Below are positions 6,710 through 13,356 of a stretch of DNA of 14,202 bases, piece after piece. Position 1 is the stretch's first letter. Each line of letters opens with the position of its first letter. A program made the translations under genes and the position numbers. Source of the DNA: Calditrichota bacterium (GTDB taxonomy: Bacteria; Calditrichota; Calditrichia; RBG-13-44-9; J075); the NCBI GenBank assembly GCA_024275555.1, contig JAJRYW010000155.1, forward strand, positions 1 to 14,202. The letters are read 5' to 3'. The notes beneath the pieces are model-generated. The model saw only the letters and a program-made list of their open reading frames with translations. It made no database searches and was not told the DNA's origin.

Positions 6710-7691
6710 ACTTCAAGGTCCATTTTATGAAGTTGAAGTATACCCGCCAGCTTTCCGGTCCGTAGCCGCCGGCAGCCAGCACGGCCATCGGACAGGCATT
6801 GCTGCGGACTAAATTATAGACAAAAATATCGCGCTCCAGCATACCCCGTTCACTGACATTCAAATCGCCCAGGGTGTCTAAGACAAACGGGTCCGCCCCG
6901 GCCAGGTAAATAACCAATTCCGGTTTAAATTGGTAAAATATATCCGGCAGGGTGTTCTTGAGTAGCTGCAAATACTCCTCGGCGCCGGCCTGGCGGGGCG
7001 CGGCAACATCCAGGTTGCTCAACGGGTTGATCTCTTCCCATTTCTCGGCGTTCAGCGAATAGGTAAAGACATCCGGATCGTTTTCGAAGAACCTGGCTAC
7101 GCCGTTGCCCTGGTGGTAATCCAGATCGACAACCAGCACCCGTATCCCGGGATGGGAGCGCCGCAGCCGGGTAATGGCAATGGCCACATCGTTGATCAGG
7201 CAAAATCCCTCCGCCCGGTCCCGGTGGGCGTGATGGTAGCCCCCGCCCAGGTTGAAAACCGTCTGATTGTGTGCAAAAGCATGTTCCACAGCAATGACGC
7301 TTCCCCCGGCTACATAGAGAAAATATTCAAACACATAGTTATCCCAGGGATTAATGTAATCCAGCGCCAGCGCCCGGCCAACCGCCCCGGGATTTTTTAG
7401 CGAAAGCACATATTTCTTGTCGTGTACGGTGAGCAGGTCCGCATCCGTTAGCGGTTCGGCCGGCAAAATATGCTTGCGGCGCACCAATCGCTCCTGAATA
7501 AGCTGGTCGCGGATTTTCTTGAACTTCATTACATCGAAGGCGCGGTAAGCGTTCTGGGCGTGTATCGAGGTCAGGTACTCGCTGCGGTAGACAATACGGC
7601 AATGGGGACGGAACCAATAACGGAACCAGCGCCGGGAACGGGAGAATCTATGGTTATGACGTAATTCTTCGGGTATCTGCATCATAATCAC
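6702..7691 (-). CDS. Class IV (HDAC11-like) histone deacetylase family protein
   Basis: This is a zinc-dependent deacylase of the arginase/deacetylase fold. The 329-residue product keeps every key residue. NLGGGYHHAHRDR (147-159) holds the tandem catalytic His153-His154. VDLDYHQGNG (188-197) supplies zinc ligands Asp191 and His193. LAGADPF (263-269) supplies the third ligand, Asp267. AAGGYGP (306-312) has the transition-state Tyr310. The HQGNG form, the F-C-x-x-x-D region after the His pair, and a D-x-L-G-x-L-x-x-S stretch match class IV HDAC11 better than classes I or II or the acetylpolyamine amidohydrolases. HDAC11 is known as a lysine defatty-acylase as well as a deacetylase, so the substrate may be a long-chain acyl-lysine; this is inference. 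The first in-frame start is GTG at 7689-7691, with ATG codons at 7685 and 7682. None has a Shine-Dalgarno, so the first few residues are uncertain. It overlaps the downstream GNAT-like gene by 8 bp. Confidence 0.95.
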   Translation of the reverse strand: MIMMQIPEELRHNHRFSRSRRWFRYWFRPHCRIVYRSEYLTSIHAQNAYRAFDVMKFKKIRDQLIQERLVRRKHILPAEPLTDADLLTVHDKKYVLSLKNPGAVGRALALDYINPWDNYVFEYFLYVAGGSVIAVEHAFAHNQTVFNLGGGYHHAHRDRAEGFCLINDVAIAITRLRRSHPGIRVLVVDLDYHQGNGVARFFENDPDVFTYSLNAEKWEEINPLSNLDVAAPRQAGAEEYLQLLKNTLPDIFYQFKPELVIYLAGADPFVLDTLGDLNVSERGMLERDIFVYNLVRSNACPMAVLAAGGYGPESWRVYFNFIKWTLKYG

Positions 7692-8096
7692 TTTTTAAAA
7701 AAACAGGCGTAGAATTGAATCCACCGGCCGATGATAACAGTTTGCATGCGACGCCGCGCCGCCCATTGCAAGTCCGATAATAGTCGCGTAATGTACGGAG
7801 TTCCAGCCAAATTCCCTACAGTCGAGAAAGATTGTTGAGCCGGGGATGTTGCAATGGTGTAGAAGATGGGATTTTTGGTTGAGTCGTACAAAATACTATC
7901 CTATATTAGGCGGCTTCACAAGTTGCTCCCGGATGAGGCGATATCAAAAAGGATTTTGTGTGCGGGACTGTGTGGAGGGGAATTGTTCTTCCCCTCACCC
8001 GCCGGTGTTGTTGCGTTGGCCTGGGTGCGATGGAGATTTGCGCAGGCTGAACGCTGTTGGATTTAACAGAAACGATTGGCAATATAGCGACGAAGG
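7692..8096. other. Divergent intergenic region
   Basis: These roughly 405 bases separate the minus-strand deacetylase gene from the plus-strand PEGA gene and must contain promoters for both arms. I see no promoter with two good hexamers. Small frames here (67 codons on minus at 7688-7891, 84 codons on plus at 7846-8100) have no ribosome site and no protein-like composition, so they are not called. One strong stem-loop lies at 7975-7996. Confidence 0.6.
7975..7996. other. 8-bp stem-loop upstream of the PEGA gene
   Basis: A perfect GAGGGGAA/TTCCCCTC stem (7975-7982 and 7989-7996) encloses a 6-base loop TTGTTC, about 100 bases before the PEGA gene start. It is not followed by a T run on either strand, so it is not a standard terminator. 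It could be a leader structure or an operator for a dimeric regulator; the role is unknown. Confidence 0.5.
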
Positions 8097-10037
8097 ATGA
8101 AAAAACACTCTCAACTGTCTTACAAAGTCCTCCAGAAAGTAAAAGCGCAGGAATTTAAGCGCTTTTTTGAAGAACGCCAAACCGGCCGGTATCCTTTTTT
8201 AAATCACCTGGGCGAGGTGGTTTGGATGACTCCCGAAGAGGCGGAGCTTCAACATGAATACTATGAATACCAGGAAGGCTTTTGGGTTGGCCTGAAGCGT
8301 AAAATCGCCTTCGAGCGCCCCCCCCGTCTCGATAAAATAGCTCCGGAAGAGCGGGAGCTGCGCCTTCGCTATCGGAAGTATCTCGAGGAGCACTACCTGG
8401 GCCGGCTGACCCCGGAAACCGCCGCCCTGCTCCCACAACAGTGGAGTCATCCCCTTAGCGACGAAGAAATTGAAAGTATCCCGGTAACCCTGGAAATTCT
8501 GGAGTCCACCCCCTGGCAGCGCACTGTTGCGGTAGGAGCAATCTTGCTGACCATCCTGGTTGTGGGGCTCCTCGCCGGGAATGTCTTCGATTCCCGGGAG
8601 CCGACCGGCAGCATTGTGGTGGAAGCCAATGTTCGCGGCGCCGGCATCTTTCTGGATGATTCCAAACGCGGCTATGCCGATTTTATGAGAATGCTTCCGG
8701 ATGTGCCCGTGGGCAAGCACCGGGTGCGGGTGGAAAAACCCGGCTATGTGGTTACTCCCAATATGGTGGAAGTGGAGGTGTTCCCCGATTCAATGATTTC
8801 CATCTATTTCAATTTAGAGCCTATGTCGCAACTAAAAATGGGATACCTGCGTATCCTGGCCGATCAGGCCGATTCCCGGGTGTTTATCAACAACGATTTT
8901 TACAGCGTGTTGGCCGAGCAGCCGGTATTGCCGCTGCAGGAGGGGGAATACCGGATTGCCCTGGAACGGGAGGGCTACCTCACCGAACCGGGCGAAATGC
9001 CGGTGCAGATCAGCAAAGGGGATACTGTGACAGTCCGGTTTCGGCAACGGAGGAGTTTCAATAGTGCGACCACGGCAAAAGTCCATACCGGCGAGTTGAG
9101 CATTACCACCAATGTCAGCGGGGCCCGGATCTACTTAAATGGCCGGGACACCGGCAAAGCGACCGACCACTTTTTTACTGAATTGCCCCTGGGCAGCTAT
9201 ACTATCCGGGTAGAAAAAGAGGGCTATAAGCCGGAGCCGGCGGAGCAGCGCATCTCCCTGACCCGAAGCAAGCCGCATGGTGAAGTAGATTTTCTGTTGT
9301 CCAAAGAGTTTGAAAACGGCGTGATCCGGGTAACTCCGGCAACGGCCCAAATATACCTGGATGACAAATTGCTGGGAACCGGTCACTACCAGGGGCCGCT
9401 GCCGTTAGGGAAACATCGCTTGCGCTTTGGCGAGGCGGCCGGGTATAAAACCCCCCGGGAGAAAGAAATCACCGTATTGCCGAATACGCCCTTTACCCTG
9501 AAGGTGGACTACTTCCCGGAGATTAAACTGATCGCGGAAGTGGCAGACGACGGCAACTTGAATATTCATAACTGTGATTTTATAACCGGGTATACGGTCG
9601 GCAACCGCGGCTTTACCGCCAGCGAGGAGGCCGGCCCGGAAATCGTCTACTACGACCGGCTGAAGAATTACTACTGGAAATTCGGCTACGCTTTTCCCTA
9701 TCGCACCCCTAAAGGCAATGATGCGGTGAGGGTTTCCTTTCGTCTCCCCCAAAGGATAAATTATGATCATCCTTTTGTGCTGCGCTTTGAAGCGGCCGCT
9801 TCCAAAGAACGATATCCGCTGGCCATTTCCCGCAAGGTCGAGGTGCAAATAAAGCTGAACCACAAGATTTTGAGCTACTACTACACGCCCAAACTGCTGG
9901 AAGATATAAACGGCCTGGAAGTGATCGAGTGGGACATCACCAATCAAATTAAGCCCGGCCTTAATAACCTGGTGATTACCGTTACCGATAAAAACAACAG
10001 CTATTACTACCTCAAACGTATTTCCATTTCCAACTGA
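8097..10037 (+). CDS. Membrane-anchored protein with four PEGA domains
   Basis: The 646-residue product has a cytosolic N-terminal part (1-140) rich in charged and aromatic residues, one transmembrane helix (about 143-164, VAVGAILLTILVVGLLAG), and a long extracytoplasmic part. That part contains four tandem PEGA domains, small beta folds common in surface-layer-associated bacterial proteins. Their cores are VPVGKHRVRVEKPGY (203-217), LQEGEYRIALEREGY (280-294), LPLGSYTIRVEKEGY (363-377) and LPLGKHRLRFGEAAGY (435-450). Each domain starts with a strand of the type G-x-[IL]-x-[IV] and then an x-[IV]-[FY]-[LI]-[ND] turn. Residues 475-646 form a separate beta-rich domain I do not recognise, rich in Tyr, possibly a carbohydrate-binding-like sandwich. 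The N-terminal domain is unassigned and does not look like a kinase. An in-frame TAG at 8085-8087 makes the ATG at 8097 the first possible start. GAAGG abuts it with no spacing, so initiation may be leaderless or lie further in. Confidence 0.93.
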   Translation: MKKHSQLSYKVLQKVKAQEFKRFFEERQTGRYPFLNHLGEVVWMTPEEAELQHEYYEYQEGFWVGLKRKIAFERPPRLDKIAPEERELRLRYRKYLEEHYLGRLTPETAALLPQQWSHPLSDEEIESIPVTLEILESTPWQRTVAVGAILLTILVVGLLAGNVFDSREPTGSIVVEANVRGAGIFLDDSKRGYADFMRMLPDVPVGKHRVRVEKPGYVVTPNMVEVEVFPDSMISIYFNLEPMSQLKMGYLRILADQADSRVFINNDFYSVLAEQPVLPLQEGEYRIALEREGYLTEPGEMPVQISKGDTVTVRFRQRRSFNSATTAKVHTGELSITTNVSGARIYLNGRDTGKATDHFFTELPLGSYTIRVEKEGYKPEPAEQRISLTRSKPHGEVDFLLSKEFENGVIRVTPATAQIYLDDKLLGTGHYQGPLPLGKHRLRFGEAAGYKTPREKEITVLPNTPFTLKVDYFPEIKLIAEVADDGNLNIHNCDFITGYTVGNRGFTASEEAGPEIVYYDRLKNYYWKFGYAFPYRTPKGNDAVRVSFRLPQRINYDHPFVLRFEAAASKERYPLAISRKVEVQIKLNHKILSYYYTPKLLEDINGLEVIEWDITNQIKPGLNNLVITVTDKNNSYYYLKRISISN

Positions 10038-10093
10038 AATTTTTGCAATCCGCACAAAACGGATCGTATCGTTCTGGTATTGCCCCCCGCCGT

Positions 10094-10165
10094 TAGCCGC
10101 AGGCTTCAGACTGCGGAGGGGGTGTATCGAACTGCGGAGGGGGCGCAAGCTGAAGCTTGCGGCTA
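10094..10165. repeat. Compound palindromic repeat (TAGCCGCA type) between the PEGA gene and rarA
   Basis: An outer 16-bp inverted repeat TAGCCGCAGGCTTCAG (10094-10109) and CTGAAGCTTGCGGCTA (10150-10165) matches at 15 of 16 positions. Inside are two direct copies of ACTGCGGAGGGGG (10110-10122 and 10131-10143, 21-base period). The right end folds as CGCAAGC/GCTTGCG (10144-10150/10155-10161, loop TGAA). The left end folds as CCGCAG/CTGCGG (10097-10102/10111-10116). It resembles dispersed intergenic palindromic repeats and is unrelated in sequence to the cluster at 15-120. The remainder of the gap (10038-10302) shows no gene and no clear terminator. A weak 5-bp stem ATCCG/CGGAT lies shortly after the PEGA stop. 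Confidence 0.7.
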
Positions 10166-10302
10166 CTCGGTTCGGTGTTGCCCCGGGGTGGGGAGGCCGG
10201 CTCGCGGTGCGGGATAACAGTTCTCCCTTAAGGTTTTAACACTTCCCAGGCAATCATATTTACTATTTCATTTTCCGGCGGGGTGTGTTAACTTTTTCCG
10301 TT

Positions 10303-11664
10303 ATGGATTTATTTTCGCAAACCGAAGAAAAGAAGTCGCAAGACTCGACCCAGGCCCCTTTGGCGGAGCGTTGCCGTCCCCGGCGCTTACGCGATTTTGT
10401 CGGGCATGAGGAGATCATCGGGCCGGGAACTCCCCTGCGCGAGTCGATTAAGCTGAACCGTCTCAAATCGCTGATCCTCTGGGGGCCGCCCGGGGTGGGG
10501 AAGACCACCCTGGCCCGGATCATTGCCAACGAGGTGCAGGCGGACTTTATTGGCATCAGCGCGGTGGCGGCCGGGGTAAAAGAAATTCGCCAGACCATCG
10601 ACCGGGCGAAAAAGAACCGCCGTCATTTTAATAAATCGACCATCCTGTTTATCGACGAAATCCACCGTTTCAACAAAGCTCAGCAAGACGCCCTGCTCCA
10701 CGTGGTGGAAGACGGCACCCTGGTGCTGATCGGGGCGACCACGGAAAATCCTTCCTTCGAGGTGAATTCGCCGTTGCTCTCGCGCTGCCAGGTGTATCAA
10801 ATGAAACCGCTTCAGGAGCAACACATACAGCAAATTGTTGAGCAGGCCCTAACGCGGGACGCGCTGCTGAAGTCCCGCCAAATTGAAATCACCGATTGGC
10901 CGGCCTTGATTACCCTGGCCGGCGGCGACGCACGCCGGGCGCTGAACACCATTGAAAAAGCGCTCGATCTCCTGGAAGACGTTTCTCCTCCCTTAAAACT
11001 GGACGCCCGGGTTTTCGAAAAAGCCGCTCAACAGAAAATCCTCTACTATGATAAATCCGGTGAATTCCACTACGACTTGATTTCGGCCTTCATCAAAAGT
11101 GTGCGCGGCAGCGACCCCGATGCGGCGCTTTACTGGATGTCGCGCATGTTGGCGGCCGGGGAAGACCCCAAGTTTATTGCCCGCCGGATGATTATTCTGG
11201 CTTCGGAGGACATCGGCAATGCCGATCCGCAGGCTTTGACCCTGGCGGTCAGTTGTTTTACGGCGGCGTCCTATATCGGGATGCCGGAGGCCCAGATTGT
11301 TCTGGCGCAGGCGGCAACTTACCTGGCCTCCGCTCCCAAAAGCAACGCCTCCTACCTGGGGTTAAGAGCGGCTTTGCAGGAAGTCAAAGACCATCCCGAG
11401 GTGCAGACGCCCTTGCATCTGCGCAACGCCCCAACTCATCTGATGAAAAAATTGGACTACGGGAAAGGATATCGTTATCCACATGATTCAGAAAATCATT
11501 TCATCCCGCAAAAATATTTACCGGAACCGCTGCAAGGGCATGTATATTACCAACCTTCCTCAGAGGGGGCGGAGCAATCCATCCGGCAGCGTTTGAAAGA
11601 ATTGTGGAGAGGGGTCAAGTCCTATAAAGAAAACACTAAAGGCGAGAACGAAAACCATGAGTAG
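10303..11664 (+). CDS. rarA: Replication-associated recombination protein A (RarA/MgsA AAA+ ATPase)
   Basis: RarA (MgsA; Mgs1/WRNIP1 in eukaryotes) is a tetrameric clamp-loader-like ATPase that acts at stalled replication forks with SSB. The product from the ATG at 10303 is 453 residues, the usual length. It begins MDLFSQ, as many family members do. It has Walker A GPPGVGKT (61-68), Walker B ILFIDEIH (114-121) followed by RFNKAQQDALLHVVEDG, sensor 1 LIGATTENPSFEVNSPLLSRC (read as two parts, residues 142-162; the SRC arginine is the presumed finger), and sensor 2 in GGDARRALN. The C-terminal tetramerisation part is recognisable by KFIARRMIILASEDIGNADP and by ASYLGLRAA. A GTG at 10285 would add six residues. 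Neither start has a well-spaced Shine-Dalgarno (GGCGGGG abuts the GTG), so the ATG is chosen by family similarity. Its end overlaps the next gene by 8 bp. Confidence 0.97.
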   Translation: MDLFSQTEEKKSQDSTQAPLAERCRPRRLRDFVGHEEIIGPGTPLRESIKLNRLKSLILWGPPGVGKTTLARIIANEVQADFIGISAVAAGVKEIRQTIDRAKKNRRHFNKSTILFIDEIHRFNKAQQDALLHVVEDGTLVLIGATTENPSFEVNSPLLSRCQVYQMKPLQEQHIQQIVEQALTRDALLKSRQIEITDWPALITLAGGDARRALNTIEKALDLLEDVSPPLKLDARVFEKAAQQKILYYDKSGEFHYDLISAFIKSVRGSDPDAALYWMSRMLAAGEDPKFIARRMIILASEDIGNADPQALTLAVSCFTAASYIGMPEAQIVLAQAATYLASAPKSNASYLGLRAALQEVKDHPEVQTPLHLRNAPTHLMKKLDYGKGYRYPHDSENHFIPQKYLPEPLQGHVYYQPSSEGAEQSIRQRLKELWRGVKSYKENTKGENENHE

Positions 11665-12166
11665 TCTAAAAGACCGGGTAACCGAGTATCTGATACAACT
11701 GAAGGTGAAGCCGGTGATGCGGCGCCTGAATCAATCCCTTTCATTTCCGATCTCGGCGAATTCGGTGAAGAAAGTTCTGGTGATAATGCCCCGAAACCTG
11801 GAGTTGCTGGAACGCGCCTCCAATTTTGTGCAATCGTTGCGGAAGACCTATCCGAACTGGCGGGTGGAATTGTTTGATGTGGATAAACTGAACAAGGACG
11901 ATTTAAACCACCTCCAATTGCCCCGGCCCCGGATTGTGGCAAAACTCAAGCAGGCCGACTACCAGTTTGTGCTGGATTTGAACGATTATTGCGACCACCT
12001 CAGCGGATTTATCGCCTTGATGACCGAAGCGCCCTACCGGCTGCGTTTGCAATCCCAGCCGTCATTTTACTACAACCTGGTCTTTCATACTCAAAATAAC
12101 GGAGACACCCTTTATTACGACTCCCTGCTCAATTACCTGCGTAAGCTGTTTGTGCGGCAGGGGTAA
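11657..12166 (+). CDS. Small hypothetical protein resembling a GT9 (heptosyltransferase) N-terminal fold
   Basis: The 169-residue product is not a family I can name with certainty. After a basic N-terminal helix, residues 38-45 (KKVLVIMP) form a first strand. An RASNFVQSLRKTYPNWRVELF segment (about 53-73) follows as helix and strand, then ADYQFVLDLND (100-110), a helix, and APYRLRL (125-131). This order imitates the N-terminal Rossmann half of ADP-heptose-type glycosyltransferases (V-L-V-I ... L-R-x-x-Y-P ... Y-x-x-V-L-D-L ... A-P-x-R), but there is no C-terminal nucleotide-sugar-binding half. No signal peptide or membrane helix is seen. The ATG lies in the last codons of rarA (overlap ATGAGTAG), so translation is likely coupled. 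It could be a degenerate single-domain relative or the small cytosolic protein type found in Bacteroidetes-related genomes. Function is unknown. Confidence 0.85.
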   Translation: MSSLKDRVTEYLIQLKVKPVMRRLNQSLSFPISANSVKKVLVIMPRNLELLERASNFVQSLRKTYPNWRVELFDVDKLNKDDLNHLQLPRPRIVAKLKQADYQFVLDLNDYCDHLSGFIALMTEAPYRLRLQSQPSFYYNLVFHTQNNGDTLYYDSLLNYLRKLFVRQG

Positions 12167-12253
12167 AATTATCGCCGTTCTCCGGTAAAGCCAAATCCCG
12201 CCGGAGGTTTCCGATATAGATAGGTTAGTTCATATTTTGGAGAATAGGAACCG

Positions 12254-13354
12254 ATGAGCGACCATGACCGAATCGATATCCGGGCGGTGTTCTGTTGCTG
12301 TTTCCTGCTGCTGGCGAGTATACAGGCCGGGGAGTTTAAAATTACCACAGTGCTCGACGCCAATCTCTTTGTTCTGGAAACCGGCCAAAAAATACGCCTG
12401 GCCTATGTGGAAGCCCCATCGATAGCGGACTCCCTGAAAAACATGGCCCGCCTTGCTGCCAAGGTAAAAAACTATGCCGAAAGAAGATTTCTGAACCAAA
12501 AAGTGCGGGTGGAATTCCTGCACCAATCGCCTGGCGGGGAGGAGCCGGCCCCGGTGATGATCTACCAGAAGTTTTTCCTGAAGACCATTTGTTATAACCG
12601 GGTATATCTCGGGCAAGGCTTTGGAAAATTCCGCGAAGAGCATGATAGCAGCTACGCCGCCAATTACCGTATTCTGGCCCAACTGGCCCGCCGGAAAAAA
12701 AAGGGGATCTGGGATGAACGAGTCAGCGGGCCCTATCGACCCACCCGGTATGTCGGCAGTGCGTTTGCCGGGGCCGGCAGCTATGATAAACCGGATGGAA
12801 AATACCGGAGAGTAATGGTTTCTATGGAACCATACCATGACGCCAATGGATTTAAGCTAAGCGGTGGTTTAATATTGCTCCCCAATGATGACAGGGATAA
12901 TGACAATCTGCTTTGGTTAAACACCGGTCTGGTTATCAATGGAAAACATTTTGGAATTGAACCGGAGTTGTTTTTCTTCCGGGTTACCGACGAGGAATTC
13001 GATGGAATGCTGTTTGATTTTTTTATCGTTCCCCAGATGAAGTTTAAATTCGGACAACTGAACCGCTTCTATTTTTCCCTGGATTTTTTTTCTGCCGGAT
13101 TTCCGTTTGCGAGTTTATCTGTTGGCGCCACGATAGTTCATCCGGCGCCGTATAGAAAATTATCCTTGAATTTCGGTATTGCTAGCGAAAGCAGGCAAAT
13201 GTTCGTATTCAATTCCCAATGGCAATTACACCGGCGCTGGATGCTAAATTTGCAGGGGAATCTGTATTCCAACCGGAAAGAAAAGTGGACAATATTTGGC
13301 CTGCGTGTGGGAGCAGGTTATATCTTTGGTAAAACTAACCAATCGGAGGAGTAA
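12254..13354 (+). CDS. Secreted SNase-like domain fused to a beta-barrel-like region
   Basis: The 366-residue product has an N-terminal signal sequence (hydrophobic AVFCCCFLLLAS at 11-22, cleavage near SIQAG). Residues 28-153 have the outline of a staphylococcal nuclease homology domain: FKITTVLDANLFVLETG, then the substrate strand QKIRLAYVEAP (45-55), a helix, LNQKVRVEF (80-88), and the closing helix ending KKKGIW (148-153). Catalytic residues are poorly kept. Arg48 may match the first active-site Arg, but Ser56 stands where Glu43 is expected, and no GR motif for Arg87 is visible. Residues 160-366 are alternating, aromatic-rich strands with Gly turns, ending VGAGYIFG, as in outer-membrane barrels, though a signature terminal Phe is absent. 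The Shine-Dalgarno is GGAG or AGGAA 5-14 bases before the ATG. The gene lies 87 bases after the preceding one and only 2 bases before the next, so it is probably co-transcribed with the propeller gene. Confidence 0.88.
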   Translation: MSDHDRIDIRAVFCCCFLLLASIQAGEFKITTVLDANLFVLETGQKIRLAYVEAPSIADSLKNMARLAAKVKNYAERRFLNQKVRVEFLHQSPGGEEPAPVMIYQKFFLKTICYNRVYLGQGFGKFREEHDSSYAANYRILAQLARRKKKGIWDERVSGPYRPTRYVGSAFAGAGSYDKPDGKYRRVMVSMEPYHDANGFKLSGGLILLPNDDRDNDNLLWLNTGLVINGKHFGIEPELFFFRVTDEEFDGMLFDFFIVPQMKFKFGQLNRFYFSLDFFSAGFPFASLSVGATIVHPAPYRKLSLNFGIASESRQMFVFNSQWQLHRRWMLNLQGNLYSNRKEKWTIFGLRVGAGYIFGKTNQSEE

Positions 13355-13356
13355 GT

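Noticed and set aside
7688..7891. 67-codon minus-strand frame whose stop overlaps the deacetylase GTG as GTGA
   Set aside because: The overlap looks like translational coupling, but the frame has no ribosome site and no recognisable protein pattern. It is kept out of the gene list, though the lack of a Shine-Dalgarno for the deacetylase leaves some doubt.
7846..8100. 84-codon plus-strand frame ahead of the PEGA gene
   Set aside because: It has no ribosome site and a Trp/Cys/Arg-rich composition, and it crosses the strong stem-loop at 7975-7996. It is more likely leader or intergenic DNA.
9135..10148. Minus-strand open frames of 83 and 247 codons opposite the PEGA gene
   Set aside because: The PEGA reading on the plus strand has four recognisable domains and a membrane helix. 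The antisense frames have no signature or ribosome site.
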